A stretch of DNA of 64,000 nt, from positions 1,612,001 to 1,676,000 of the forward strand of contig NZ_CP098325.1 of the NCBI RefSeq assembly GCF_023639785.1. The letters run 5' to 3'. The position numbers were made by a program, and so were the translations under genes. The stretch comes from Leclercia adecarboxylata (GTDB lineage Bacteria > Pseudomonadota > Gammaproteobacteria > Enterobacterales > Enterobacteriaceae). This document shows, piece after piece, positions 36,366 to 44,966 of this stretch; position 1 is the first letter of the stretch, and each line of letters begins with the position of its first letter. A model generated the notes under the pieces. That model saw only the letters and a program-made list of their open reading frames with translations. It had not been told where the DNA came from and made no database searches.

Positions 36366-37250
36366 TTACGCTACGCCGGTACCGCCGTCAGAGCACCAGA
36401 CCTGGCCGGAGGCATAGGAACACTCTTCAGACGCCAGCAGAACATAAAGCGGCGCGATCTCCACGGGCTGACCGGGTCTGCCCAGCGGTGTGTCCTGACC
36501 GAACTGCTGCACCTTCTCCTGTGGCTGGCCACCGCTCGACTGCAGCGGAGTCCAGTAAGGGCCTGGCGCCACGGCGTTAACGCGAATGCCTTTCGGCCCA
36601 AGCTGTTTTGCCAGTGCTTTGGTAAAGGCCACGTTACAGGCTTTGGTCTGAGCGTAATCCAGCAGGATTTCGCTCGGCTTAAACGCCTGGACCGAGGAGG
36701 TATTGATAATGACAGCGCCTTCCGACAGATGACGCACGGCCGCGCGAGTGATCCAGAACGGCGCATACACATTGGTTTTGAAGGTCGCGTCGAAGGCGGC
36801 GGTCGTCAGATCTTCAATGGACTCGCAGAACTGCTGTCTGCCCGCGTTGTTGACTAAAATATCGAGGCCGCCCAGCTCACTGACCGCTCTTTCGACCAGC
36901 GTCTCACAGAAGGATTCCACGCGGATATCGCCCGGGATCGCCACGGCTTTGCGTCCTTCCGCCTGAATCAGCGCAATAACGGCTGCGGCGTCCGACTCTT
37001 CTTCCGGCAGATAGCCAATGGCTACATCAGCACCCTCGCGGGCATAGGCAATGGCAACAGCGCGGCCAATCCCGGAATCGCCACCGGTAATCAGTGCTTT
37101 CTTACCGGCAAGACGTCCCGAGCCGGTATAGCTTGTTTCGCCATGATCGGGAATTGGCTTCATCTCTGAGGCCAGTCCTGGCATTTGCTGGGGTTGTTCC
37201 ACAAATGGGGGTTGTGGGTAGTTTTTTGAAGTGGTGTTTCCTGATGTCAT
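36366..37250 (-). CDS. SDR family oxidoreductase (YghA-type)
   Basis: The 294-residue enzyme has the extended N-terminus of the YghA/GsiB-like group (KNYPQPPFVEQPQQMPGLASEM is part of it), then cofactor loop TGGDSGIGRAVA, NNAGRQ, catalytic Ser in NTSSVQ, and YAQTK. E. coli YghA is an NADP-dependent aldehyde reductase. AAGGAGGT precedes the ATG at 37250. Genes of this group are often under general-stress control in enterobacteria; no regulator site was identified here. The gene is single and diverges from the PEP-mutase-like gene. Confidence 0.87.
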   Translation of the reverse strand: MTSGNTTSKNYPQPPFVEQPQQMPGLASEMKPIPDHGETSYTGSGRLAGKKALITGGDSGIGRAVAIAYAREGADVAIGYLPEEESDAAAVIALIQAEGRKAVAIPGDIRVESFCETLVERAVSELGGLDILVNNAGRQQFCESIEDLTTAAFDATFKTNVYAPFWITRAAVRHLSEGAVIINTSSVQAFKPSEILLDYAQTKACNVAFTKALAKQLGPKGIRVNAVAPGPYWTPLQSSGGQPQEKVQQFGQDTPLGRPGQPVEIAPLYVLLASEECSYASGQVWCSDGGTGVA

Positions 37251-37505
37251 CCCGACCTCCTTAGTCAATGAATTTAAAGCGTAGCCACTGTGACGCAACG
37301 CACCTTTCCACAGGACATAATTCGGAATATTCTTCTTCTGGATATATTTTTGCTTTTTTCTGAATATGTCATACGCACAGGCGCGATGTTATTTCCTCAA
37401 GGAGGACGCATAATCTGACCTGTAAAAAATGGTTATCCAATTTTCGGTTGTGGCTATTTCACGGGAGCTTCAGGATGAGCCTGTCCACCACAACAGGAAA
37501 CCAAA

Positions 37506-38276
37506 ATGAATTTCACTGAACTTCATCAGCAAAAAAGTCCTTTAATTATTGCGAATGTCTGGGATGCTGGTAGTGCGATTGCCGCGCAACAGGCGGGCTT
37601 TAAAGCGTTGGGAACGTCGAGCGCCGCGATTGCCGCGATGCTGGGTTATGAAGATGGCGAGGCGATCCCTTTTGATGAAATGTTTTATGTCATCACCCGG
37701 ATTAAATCCGTCTGTCACGTCCCCTTAAGTGTCGATCTGGAAGCCGGATTTGGTAGCTCGGTAGACGAGGTGGCGACAAATCTCTCCCGCCTGGTGAGGC
37801 TGGGCATTAGCGGCATCAATCTGGAGGACAGTCGCGTCGTGAATGGCATCCGGCAGCTTCGTGATGCTGCGGCATTCGCCGACATGATAAAAGCGCTCCG
37901 CCAGGCGACGATCAGCGAAAGCCCGCTCTTTTTTAATATTCGTACCGATACCTATCTTCTGGGCCATGAGCAGGCGTTGCAGGAAACGCGCTTACGCGGA
38001 CAACGGTATGCAGAGGCGGGCGCCGATGGATTTTTTGTTCCCTGCCTGACGCAGGAAAAGGAGATTGAAACCCTTGCCCGGGAGTGCACCTTGCCGCTGA
38101 ACGTCATGTGCATGCCCGGTTTACCGTCATTCGACAGGCTGGAGGCGCTGGGTGTGAAACGCATTTCCATGGGTAACGTTGTCCATTCGGCAATGCAGGA
38201 GAAGCTGAAGGATGTACTCTGTACCATCCGGGCTCAACGGGCCTTTACTGGAGTTTTTACTGATGAACGTTCTTGA
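37506..38276 (+). CDS. Isocitrate lyase/PEP mutase-superfamily protein
   Basis: The 256-residue TIM-barrel protein has the superfamily metal and substrate residues (SVDLEAGFG, INLEDS) but no KKCGH, so it is neither isocitrate lyase nor methylisocitrate lyase. Members of this subgroup (oxaloacetate decarboxylase-like, phosphonopyruvate hydrolase-like) act on 2-oxo acids. Its last 14 bases overlap the start of an Ada-like gene, which in turn is three bases from an AraC gene, so all three are translated from one mRNA. Confidence 0.83.
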   Translation: MNFTELHQQKSPLIIANVWDAGSAIAAQQAGFKALGTSSAAIAAMLGYEDGEAIPFDEMFYVITRIKSVCHVPLSVDLEAGFGSSVDEVATNLSRLVRLGISGINLEDSRVVNGIRQLRDAAAFADMIKALRQATISESPLFFNIRTDTYLLGHEQALQETRLRGQRYAEAGADGFFVPCLTQEKEIETLARECTLPLNVMCMPGLPSFDRLEALGVKRISMGNVVHSAMQEKLKDVLCTIRAQRAFTGVFTDERS

Positions 38277-39315
38277 TAAAACGCAGTGCGATATCTGGTA
38301 TCAGGCCCTGATTGAGCGGGCTTCGGAGTATACGGGGGTCTTCTTCGTTGGCGTAAAAACGACCGGTGTGTTTTGCATTTCTGTCTGCAGGGCGCGAAAA
38401 CCAAAGCGTGAAAACGTTGAGTTTTATAACGATTTTAAATCTGCGCTGGATGCAGGCTTCCGCCCCTGTAAAGTGTGCCGTCCCACGGAGAACGCCCACA
38501 GCGCACCGCCGTTGGTTGAGCAGGCGCTTGCCCTCGTGCGGGCTAATCCTAAAACGCGAATCAGCGATACGGAGTTGCGTCAACACAACATCAGCCCGGA
38601 GCGGGTTCGCCGGTGGTTTTTGCAAAACCATGGCATCACTTTTCAGGCCTTTCAGCGCATGCAACGGGTGAACGTCGCTTTGCAGGAACTGAAAGGGGGA
38701 CGCAACGCCACCGATGTGGCGTTTGACAGCGGGTATGAATCATTAAGCGGCTTTGGCTATACCTGCAAACGGCTTACGGGCGGCAGTCCGACCGAACAGA
38801 GTCAGCTGATTATGATCCACCGCTTTACCACGCCCCTTGGACCTGTGTTTGTCTGCGCCACTGAGCGCGGCGTTTGTCTGCTGGAATTTACCGACCGGCG
38901 CATGCTGGAAACCGAATTTCGCGACCTTCAGCGTTTGTTCAGGGCACGCATTGTGGCCGGGGAAAACAGGCATACGCGACAGGCTGAAAAAGAGCTCACG
39001 GAGTATTTTTCAGGCACGCGTCAGCAGTTTGATATTGTGCTCGACACGCCCGGAAGTGAATTTCAGCGGAGCGTCTGGGAGGGGTTGCGGGCGGTGCCGT
39101 TTGGCGTCACTTCGCACTATCAGGCCGTCGCAGAGGGGATGGGTAAACCCAATGCCGTTCGCGCGGTCGCGGCAGCAAATGGCGCAAACCGCGTGGCTAT
39201 CGTTATTCCCTGCCACCGAATCATCGGTAAAACGGGGGCGATGACCGGTTATGGCGGCGGCATCGCCCGTAAAGCCTGGCTTATTGCGCATGAACATAAA
39301 TTTTCCACGAGTTAA
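38263..39315 (+). CDS. Ada-like bifunctional methyl-phosphotriester sensor / O6-methylguanine methyltransferase
   Basis: The 350-residue protein has the full Ada layout. The N-terminal zinc domain has Cys38, Cys42, Cys69 and Cys72, exactly the E. coli Ada spacing; the methyl-accepting Cys38 is in TTGVFC. An AraC-type HTH follows (about 90-180) and the C-terminal MGMT domain carries the methyl acceptor Cys317 in IPCHRII. Outside these motifs it differs strongly from E. coli Ada, so it is probably a second, divergent Ada. It overlaps the PEP-mutase-like gene by 14 bases. Whether it activates this cluster on alkylation is an inference. Confidence 0.87.
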   Translation: MNVLDKTQCDIWYQALIERASEYTGVFFVGVKTTGVFCISVCRARKPKRENVEFYNDFKSALDAGFRPCKVCRPTENAHSAPPLVEQALALVRANPKTRISDTELRQHNISPERVRRWFLQNHGITFQAFQRMQRVNVALQELKGGRNATDVAFDSGYESLSGFGYTCKRLTGGSPTEQSQLIMIHRFTTPLGPVFVCATERGVCLLEFTDRRMLETEFRDLQRLFRARIVAGENRHTRQAEKELTEYFSGTRQQFDIVLDTPGSEFQRSVWEGLRAVPFGVTSHYQAVAEGMGKPNAVRAVAAANGANRVAIVIPCHRIIGKTGAMTGYGGGIARKAWLIAHEHKFSTS

Positions 39316-39318
39316 CCT

Positions 39319-40113
39319 GTGACCACACAAAAACAATTTAGCTTTGCTACCCGGCCGCTGGTGCCGTTTGCTCATGATTATACTCATGGTGCAACGGAAC
39401 CGTGGCACAGCCACGACTGCGCGCAGCTTCTGCACACCCTGAGCGGCGTGGTGCGGGTGGAAACCGGGCAGGGGTTCTGGATAGTGCCGCCGGGGCGGGG
39501 CGTCTGGCTGCCTGCCGGAACCCGGCACCGTCTGCTTATCACCGGCAACGTGGCGGCGCGGACGCTGTTTATCGACCCCTTTGCCCGGGCAGACCTCCCT
39601 TCGGTGTGTCAGGTGGTGCAGATATCCACTCTGCTGCGTGAGCTGATCATCGCCTCGCTGCACCTGCCGGAGCGCTATGGCGCGGGCAGCAGGGCGGAGC
39701 GCATTTACGAGCTGATCCTCGATGAAATCAGGGGCATCAGCGTGCTGCCTTTTAACCTTCCGGAACCCCAGACCCCGGCGCTGGTCACGCTCTGCCGCCA
39801 GATCCAGGCGGAGCCGGGAACAAAGTGGACCACGATGCTGGCGGCAAAATCGCTTAACGTCAGCGAGCGCACCCTGCTGCGGCACTTTCGCCAGCAGACC
39901 GGCCTGGCGTTCAGCGAATGGTTGCGCAGGGCGCGGCTGATGGAGGCGCTGAACCGTCTGGCGCAGGGCCAGTCGGTTCTTCGGGTGGCACTGGACCTCG
40001 GTTACGAGAGCCACAGCGCCTTTAGCGCGATGTTCCGCCGCACGCTTGGCGTGGCGCCGAGCGACTACTTCCCGGCCGAGGCGCTCTCCGGTAACGCGTT
40101 TAACAGGGCCTGA
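39319..40113 (+). CDS. AraC-family regulator with N-terminal cupin
   Basis: The 264-residue protein starts at GTG three bases after the Ada-like gene. A cupin (PWHSHDCAQLLHTLSG ... PPGRGVWLPAGTRHR) is followed by two HTH motifs (WTTMLAAKSLNVSERTLLRHFRQQTG; SVLRVALDLGYESHSAFSAMFRRTLG). The layout is that of E. coli NimR (YeaM) regulators, which control an adjacent exporter. No such exporter is adjacent here. Its 3' end overlaps the convergent leuA by 49 bases. Confidence 0.82.
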   Translation: MTTQKQFSFATRPLVPFAHDYTHGATEPWHSHDCAQLLHTLSGVVRVETGQGFWIVPPGRGVWLPAGTRHRLLITGNVAARTLFIDPFARADLPSVCQVVQISTLLRELIIASLHLPERYGAGSRAERIYELILDEIRGISVLPFNLPEPQTPALVTLCRQIQAEPGTKWTTMLAAKSLNVSERTLLRHFRQQTGLAFSEWLRRARLMEALNRLAQGQSVLRVALDLGYESHSAFSAMFRRTLGVAPSDYFPAEALSGNAFNRA

Positions 40114-41741
40114 AGCGACGCCCGGGAAACGTCATTGTCAATGCCCGTCCCCCAGCGGCTCGCCCCCTGCTTAAAGCTGCAGCGGATATAGGCCGCCGAG
40201 CGGCTTTCGCTGCACCTGCCGAGGGTGTGTTCGTGATAGTCCTCAATGGCGAAGGCCAGATTGAAACAGGTTTTGATCGCGCTGGCGGCGGCTGAGAGCA
40301 GGCCGTTGCCTTTCCCCTCCAGCGTCACAACGCCTTCCGCCGTCTGGACGCGGGCCCACAGCGCCAGCCCGCCGTCAGCCTGGCTCTCGGTGCGGTAATC
40401 CAGCAGCTGGCGCGGGGCAAGCTGATGCGGCCCATAAAGCTCGCGATACAGCTGCCACAGCGCGCTCAGCGTCATCTCGCTGCCCTCGCGATCGGTATGG
40501 GCCTGGACGTGGCGGCTAAAATCCTGCTGCAGGGCGCGAGGCAGCACCAGGCCATGATTTTGCTCCAGCATCCAGGCTGCACCGCTTTTACCGGACTGGC
40601 TGTTAACGCGGATCACCGCCTCATAGCTACAGCCGATATCCTCCGGGTCGACCGGAAGATAAGGCATCTCCCAGCGCGGAGACGTGGACTTTTCTCTGGC
40701 GTGAAAGCCCTTTTTGATGGCGTCCTGATGTGAGCCAGAGAAGGCGGTAAAAGCCAGCTTCCCGGCGTAAGGATGGCGGGGGTGCACCGGCAGCTGGTTG
40801 CACTGCTCCACCAGCTCCACCACCTGCTTCATGTCGCTGAAATCCAGCGCTGGCGGGACCCCCTGGCTGTAAAGGTTCATCGCCAGCGTCACCAGACAGA
40901 CGTTCCCGGTGCGCTCGCCGTTGCCGAACAGGCAACCTTCCACCCGGTCAGCGCCTGCCAGCAGGGCCAGCTCGGCGCTGGCGACGCCGCTGCCGCGATC
41001 GTTATGGGGATGCACGCTGATGCAGACCTCTTCCCGGCGGGAAAAGTGACGGCAGAAATACTCGATCTGATCGGCATAAACGTTGGGGGTGTTGACCTCC
41101 ACCGTGGCGGGCAGGTTGACGATCATCGGCCGTTCGGCACAGGGTTCCCAGACGTCCGCCACCGCTTCGCAGATTTGCAGGGCAAACTCCGGCTCGGTGA
41201 AGCAGAAGGTTTCCGGTGAGTATTCGTACGTCCAGCGCGTCTGCGGGTTGGCCTCGCACAGGGCGCGTATCTGGCGCGTGGCGCTGACCGCCAGCTGAAC
41301 AATCTCCGCCTTGCTCTGACGAAAGACCAGCTCGCGGAACAGCGGTGCGGTGGCGTTATAGAGATGCACCGTGGCGCGTTTTACCCCGTCCAGCGAGGCA
41401 AAAGTGCGCTCGATCAGATCGCTGCGCGCCTGGGTGAGCACCTGAATGGTGACGTCATCCGGAATGCGTTGCTCCTCAATCAGCTGGCGCACAAACTGAA
41501 AATCCGTTTCGGAAGCGGAGGGGAAAGCCACCTCGATCTCCTTAAAGCCGCATATGAGCAGCTGCTCCCAGAAGCGCAGTTTGCGGGGAATATCCATCGG
41601 CTCGGCCAGCGCCTGGTTGCCATCGCGGAGATCGGTTGAAAGCCAGCGCGGGGCGTGGGTCAGGGTCTTATCCGGCCACTGGCGGTCGGGCAAGGACATC
41701 GGGGCGTACGCCGCATATTTTTGTGAGGGATTGCGCAACAT
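40065..41741 (-). CDS. leuA: 2-isopropylmalate synthase, long (LeuA2/fungal-type) form
   Basis: The 558-residue enzyme condenses acetyl-CoA with 2-oxoisovalerate, or a similar 2-oxo acid. The HMGL-like barrel has STDLRDGNQALAEPM (metal Asp), HPHNDRGSGVASAELALLAGADRVEGCLFGNGERTGN (metal His residues and signature), and the C-terminal leucine-sensing domain is complete. The length and sequence are of the LeuA type 2 seen in actinobacteria and some proteobacteria, not the 520-residue LeuA of the enterobacterial leuABCD operon. No leuBCD genes adjoin it, so it is a second, stand-alone copy and may serve another 2-oxo-acid elongation. Confidence 0.88.
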   Translation of the reverse strand: MLRNPSQKYAAYAPMSLPDRQWPDKTLTHAPRWLSTDLRDGNQALAEPMDIPRKLRFWEQLLICGFKEIEVAFPSASETDFQFVRQLIEEQRIPDDVTIQVLTQARSDLIERTFASLDGVKRATVHLYNATAPLFRELVFRQSKAEIVQLAVSATRQIRALCEANPQTRWTYEYSPETFCFTEPEFALQICEAVADVWEPCAERPMIVNLPATVEVNTPNVYADQIEYFCRHFSRREEVCISVHPHNDRGSGVASAELALLAGADRVEGCLFGNGERTGNVCLVTLAMNLYSQGVPPALDFSDMKQVVELVEQCNQLPVHPRHPYAGKLAFTAFSGSHQDAIKKGFHAREKSTSPRWEMPYLPVDPEDIGCSYEAVIRVNSQSGKSGAAWMLEQNHGLVLPRALQQDFSRHVQAHTDREGSEMTLSALWQLYRELYGPHQLAPRQLLDYRTESQADGGLALWARVQTAEGVVTLEGKGNGLLSAAASAIKTCFNLAFAIEDYHEHTLGRCSESRSAAYIRCSFKQGASRWGTGIDNDVSRASLQALLNALPESASAGK

Positions 41742-41835
41742 AGGGTTTCTCCAGGTGATGTTGTGCTTTCATCCTGGCGAATAACGGGGGAGGGTACTGG
41801 CGCAAAACTGACAACCTGTGGCGAGGAACCGCCAT

Positions 41836-42720
41836 TTACGCTACCCCGAGAAGAGACTGCTCCATCAACTGCGCCAGCAGCGTCTGCGCCCGCTGCGCTG
41901 ACTCACTCCCGTGTTGCTGCTCAAGGGTAATGCCCAGTCTGCCCGGCGCGGGCAGCACGCTTCCCGCCACCTGCAGCCTGTCAGGCATCCCTATCCGGGT
42001 GCGTAGCGTTACGCCGAGCCCGGCCTGCACCGCCGCCCGGATCCCGCTCAGGCTGTGGCTGACAAACGCCACCCGCCAGGGAATGCCCGCCCGGTTCAGG
42101 CAGTCAATAGCATGGGAGCGCATCAGGCAGGGGCTGTCGAACATCACCAGCGGCAGAGGCTCGCCCCGGGCCAGCAGCGTACTGATATCCATCTCCGGGG
42201 GCTGGATCCACACCATCTGGCTCTGGCCGATGAGTCTGCCTTTGCGCGGTTCGCTCTCGTTCTGCCACAGCAGCACCATATCGAGGGCGTTGTCATCAAA
42301 GGCATTGAGCAGCGCCCGGTTACGATCCACCCGGGCGATGAGCCGCACCCCCGGATGGTGGCGTCTGAATTCTCCCAGGATCCCCGGCATCAGCGATTCG
42401 CCAAAATCCTCCTGCATGCCGATGCGGATCTCCTCCTGCAACAGTTCGCCCTTCAGCGCGAACTGCACCTCGTCATTCAGCGCCAGCATGCGGCGGGCGT
42501 ACCCCATCACGATCTCGCCGTTACGGGTCAGTACCAGGCCGCGGCCTTTTTTCATCACCAGCGCTGCACCGCACTGCTGCTCCAGCTTTTTAAGCTGGGC
42601 GCTTACCGCCGAGGTGGAGCGGCAGAGGTGGATGGCGGCCAGCGCAAAGCTGCCGCACTCTATGCCAGTAACAAAACTGCGCAGCGCGTCGAGGTCGAGC
42701 GTCGGGGGAAGTTTGTCCAT
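41836..42720 (-). CDS. LysR-family transcriptional regulator
   Basis: The 294-residue protein has the N-terminal winged HTH (LDALRSFVTGIECGSFALAA.. with STSAVSAQLKKLEQQCG as recognition helix) and a periplasmic-binding-like effector domain. The ATG at 42720 follows AGGACG. It is divergent from two small genes (AhpD-like and tautomerase), which are its probable targets in the usual LysR arrangement. leuA lies upstream of the end of this gene on the same strand, 94 bases away. Confidence 0.86.
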   Translation of the reverse strand: MDKLPPTLDLDALRSFVTGIECGSFALAAIHLCRSTSAVSAQLKKLEQQCGAALVMKKGRGLVLTRNGEIVMGYARRMLALNDEVQFALKGELLQEEIRIGMQEDFGESLMPGILGEFRRHHPGVRLIARVDRNRALLNAFDDNALDMVLLWQNESEPRKGRLIGQSQMVWIQPPEMDISTLLARGEPLPLVMFDSPCLMRSHAIDCLNRAGIPWRVAFVSHSLSGIRAAVQAGLGVTLRTRIGMPDRLQVAGSVLPAPGRLGITLEQQHGSESAQRAQTLLAQLMEQSLLGVA

Positions 42721-42817
42721 TATCGTCCTGAAATGCGGGATGATAGGCCGCATATAATTTGATTTTCAGGATCAAGATATGACGCCAGAATCGCCTTACT
42801 GTCAATACGGAGAGAAC

Positions 42818-43123
42818 ATGATGGCGAAATCACTCACTTCTGAAACCCTGACCCGCGTCGCGCCGAAACTGGCCGAGCTGAGCCAGACGGTGCTTTTCAA
42901 TGATATCTGGAAACGTGACGCGCTCTCCCCGCGCGATCGCAGCCTGATAACGCTGGGTGCCCTGACGGCGCTGGGACGGGTGCAGCAGTTGCCCTGGCAT
43001 ATCAGCTTCGCCCAGCAAAATGGCCTGACCCGGGACGAAATCACCGAAGTCTTTACCCATCTGGCGTTCTACGCCGGCTGGCCTGCGGCGGTCTCCGCCC
43101 TCGGCTGCCTGGAGGAGGAGTAA
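42818..43123 (+). CDS. Carboxymuconolactone-decarboxylase (AhpD-like) family protein
   Basis: The 101-residue protein is a small helical CMD-fold unit (RDRSLITLGALTALGRVQQLPWHI, then EVFTHLAFYAGWPAAVSAL). It has no CxxC, so it is not an AhpD-type peroxidase; the YccC-like group with H-x-x-F-Y-x-G-x-P often occurs beside tautomerases. CGGAGAG precedes the ATG at 42818. It is followed after five bases by the tautomerase gene. Confidence 0.84.
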   Translation: MMAKSLTSETLTRVAPKLAELSQTVLFNDIWKRDALSPRDRSLITLGALTALGRVQQLPWHISFAQQNGLTRDEITEVFTHLAFYAGWPAAVSALGCLEEE

Positions 43124-43128
43124 CCCCG

Positions 43129-43518
43129 ATGCCTTTCACCCGTATTTCCCTGGGACCAGGGTATAGCGACGCGCAGATAGCGCAGATCTCCGATATCCTC
43201 CAGCAGAGCCTGGAGGCTGAATTCGCGGTTCCGCCGGGCGATCGCTTCCAGATTTTTGAGACCCTCCCGGCCACGCGCCACCTGTTTGACCGGCACTACA
43301 AAAGCGGCGGGCGCAGCGACAAATTTATTCAGTTTCACATACTGGCAGGCAAGCCCCGCTCGTCTGCGCAGAAGCAAAACCTCTGCCGCAGGCTGTGTGA
43401 AGAGCTGCGCCGGGCGCTGGATATTCATCCGGATGACGTGATGGTGATGATCCAGTTCAACACCGCCGACGAGTGGAGTTTCAGCCAGGGACGGATGCTG
43501 TCGGAGGAGGGGGGATGA
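43129..43518 (+). CDS. Tautomerase-superfamily protein
   Basis: The 129-residue protein starts MPFTRISLGPGY, so after Met removal it has the N-terminal Pro that is the catalytic base in 4-oxalocrotonate-tautomerase enzymes. The length is that of the two-beta-alpha-beta (MSAD/MIF-like) group. The pair with the AhpD-like gene under a divergent LysR gene is common in enterobacteria and suggests handling of an unsaturated acid or quinone-like compound. Confidence 0.83.
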   Translation: MPFTRISLGPGYSDAQIAQISDILQQSLEAEFAVPPGDRFQIFETLPATRHLFDRHYKSGGRSDKFIQFHILAGKPRSSAQKQNLCRRLCEELRRALDIHPDDVMVMIQFNTADEWSFSQGRMLSEEGG

Positions 43519-43603
43519 TTGTCATGCAGTGAAGCCGTTTTCACAGAGCCCGCCTGTTCCACGTCAAACAGCGCTTTAAACCGGTGCTATCTGAGGCACT
43601 GCG

Positions 43604-44269
43604 TTATTTTGACTGGTTCGGTAAGTCATTACACATCTCCTGTAACTCATTAAACAGTCTTGCCACATGGAAGCCGTCGCAGACGGCGTGGTGGATCTGA
43701 ATGGCGAGGGGCAATAATACTTTTCCATCCTGGTTGTAATATTTTCCAAACGTAAACATGGGCGAGAAAAAGTTCTGCATTTTCGCAATGTTCATATTGA
43801 AGTTGGTAAAAGTTACCCAGGGAATAGAGGAGACAAAAAAGATATTTTCCGGAGACTCGCCCTTCGGCCAGTAAGCCAGGTTATCACCATAGCGGGCGAC
43901 ATCTTCTGAATAAGTCTCCTGGAAGTGCTGAAGGTTGCCATCATAGTGACTCCATAATGAGGAAAAGGTCTCCGTTTCATTATGGAAAATGGTATAGCTC
44001 GGATGAACCTCATTCCATGTGACCAGCTCGTTATTTTTCATCGCCATACGGAACTCCGCATGCCTGTTCACAATTTTAGCGAGGAGGGAAATAACGGTCG
44101 GGTAAAATTTCCAGCCAACCTCTTTGACATGTTTGAGCAGCGCGGTAATGTCCACCAGCACCGTCTGGTTAATTGAACATTCCGCAAACGACTGGAATAC
44201 CGCAAAATGCTCCCTTCTTGCCCAGGCGGATAAATCAACAGGTGTATACTCTGGCGTTATTTTTTTCAT
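43604..44269 (-). CDS. catA: Type A chloramphenicol O-acetyltransferase
   Basis: The 221-residue trimeric enzyme acetylates chloramphenicol with acetyl-CoA. The active-site motif HHAVCDGFH with catalytic His is present near residue 192, and the N-terminal [18 protein letters not shown] and the [13 protein letters not shown] segment are typical CatA. It is A+T-richer than its neighbours. No IS, integron or plasmid-type sequence flanks it, and no ribosome-stalling leader peptide precedes it, so it looks like a resident chromosomal cat gene of the kind found in several enterobacterial species. Confidence 0.93.
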   Translation of the reverse strand: MKKITPEYTPVDLSAWARREHFAVFQSFAECSINQTVLVDITALLKHVKEVGWKFYPTVISLLAKIVNRHAEFRMAMKNNELVTWNEVHPSYTIFHNETETFSSLWSHYDGNLQHFQETYSEDVARYGDNLAYWPKGESPENIFFVSSIPWVTFTNFNMNIAKMQNFFSPMFTFGKYYNQDGKVLLPLAIQIHHAVCDGFHVARLFNELQEMCNDLPNQSK

Positions 44270-44367
44270 TTTTAACCTTTGATCGGCAGTGATATAGCAG
44301 ATGTTAGTCTGAGTGTTGTCGTGCTTTGGGCTGGTGTTTTCCGCAATATCTCACCTGCTCAGTGAGA

Positions 44368-44820
44368 TCACTCCTTCAGCGCCGGATACTTCGCCACCAC
44401 CTCATCTGGCGTCAGCTCCCGCCCGTCGCTCGCGATCATCCTGAGCCTTCGCAGGGGCTGACGATCCCGCGCGTCCACCAGCACGGTTCCCGTATCCCCC
44501 TCGGCGAACAGGTGCGCGTTGCCCCACTGGGAGAGCGCCAGCAGCACGGTTTGCAGATCGCGGCCTTTCGCGGTCAGTACATACTCCTGCCAGGCGCTGC
44601 CGTCGGAAGCGGGTTGCAGCACCAGGATGCCTTCGTCCACCAGCAGCTTCAGCCGGGTTGCCAGCATGTTCTTCGCAATGCCGAGGCTTTTCTGAAACTC
44701 GCCAAAACGCGTAATGCCGCTGAGGGCATCGCGCACAATCAGCAGGGACCACCAGTCGCCGATAATATCCAGCGAGCGGGCAACAGGGCAGGGACTCTCT
44801 TCCAGTCGGGTACGTTTCAC
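44368..44820 (-). CDS. HxlR-family winged-helix regulator
   Basis: The 150-residue protein has the HxlR core: CPVARSLDIIGDWWSLLIVRDAL, then RFGEFQKSLGIAKNMLATRLKLLVDEGIL. The Cys at the start of the core (about residue 11) is the redox/aldehyde-sensing Cys of HypR/YodB-type members. GTG at 44820 follows AAGGAGA. An operator-like inverted repeat lies 19 bases upstream, which suggests autoregulation. The same sequence is found twice before the SDR gene at 30254-31048. Confidence 0.88.
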   Translation of the reverse strand: MKRTRLEESPCPVARSLDIIGDWWSLLIVRDALSGITRFGEFQKSLGIAKNMLATRLKLLVDEGILVLQPASDGSAWQEYVLTAKGRDLQTVLLALSQWGNAHLFAEGDTGTVLVDARDRQPLRRLRMIASDGRELTPDEVVAKYPALKE

Positions 44821-44838
44821 GGTGTCTCCTTATCAGCG

Positions 44839-44862
44839 GTAAGTTTAATTATAAAACCAATA
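44839..44862. promoter_or_regulatory. Operator-like repeat upstream of the HxlR gene
   Basis: Read on the minus strand it is ATTGGTTTTATAATTAAACT; GTTT and AAAC form an inverted repeat with a six-base centre. It overlaps the likely promoter, and matches the two elements at 31073-31096 and 31110-31133. Confidence 0.62.
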
Positions 44863-44966
44863 TGCCCGCGCGTACAAAGCAAGCTGTCACTTTGCGGGCA
44901 GGCTCCAGGTAATTCGTCACAAATCTGTCACACTGTTTACAACAACAAACAGGTGAGGAATTAGGG

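Noticed and set aside
39010..40014. A 334-codon frame opposite the Ada-like and AraC genes
   Set aside because: It spans two convincing sense genes and has no ribosome site or recognisable domain.
44270..44367. Leader peptide attenuator of an inducible cat gene
   Set aside because: The sequence upstream of catA has no short ORF with a stall motif and no sequestering hairpin.
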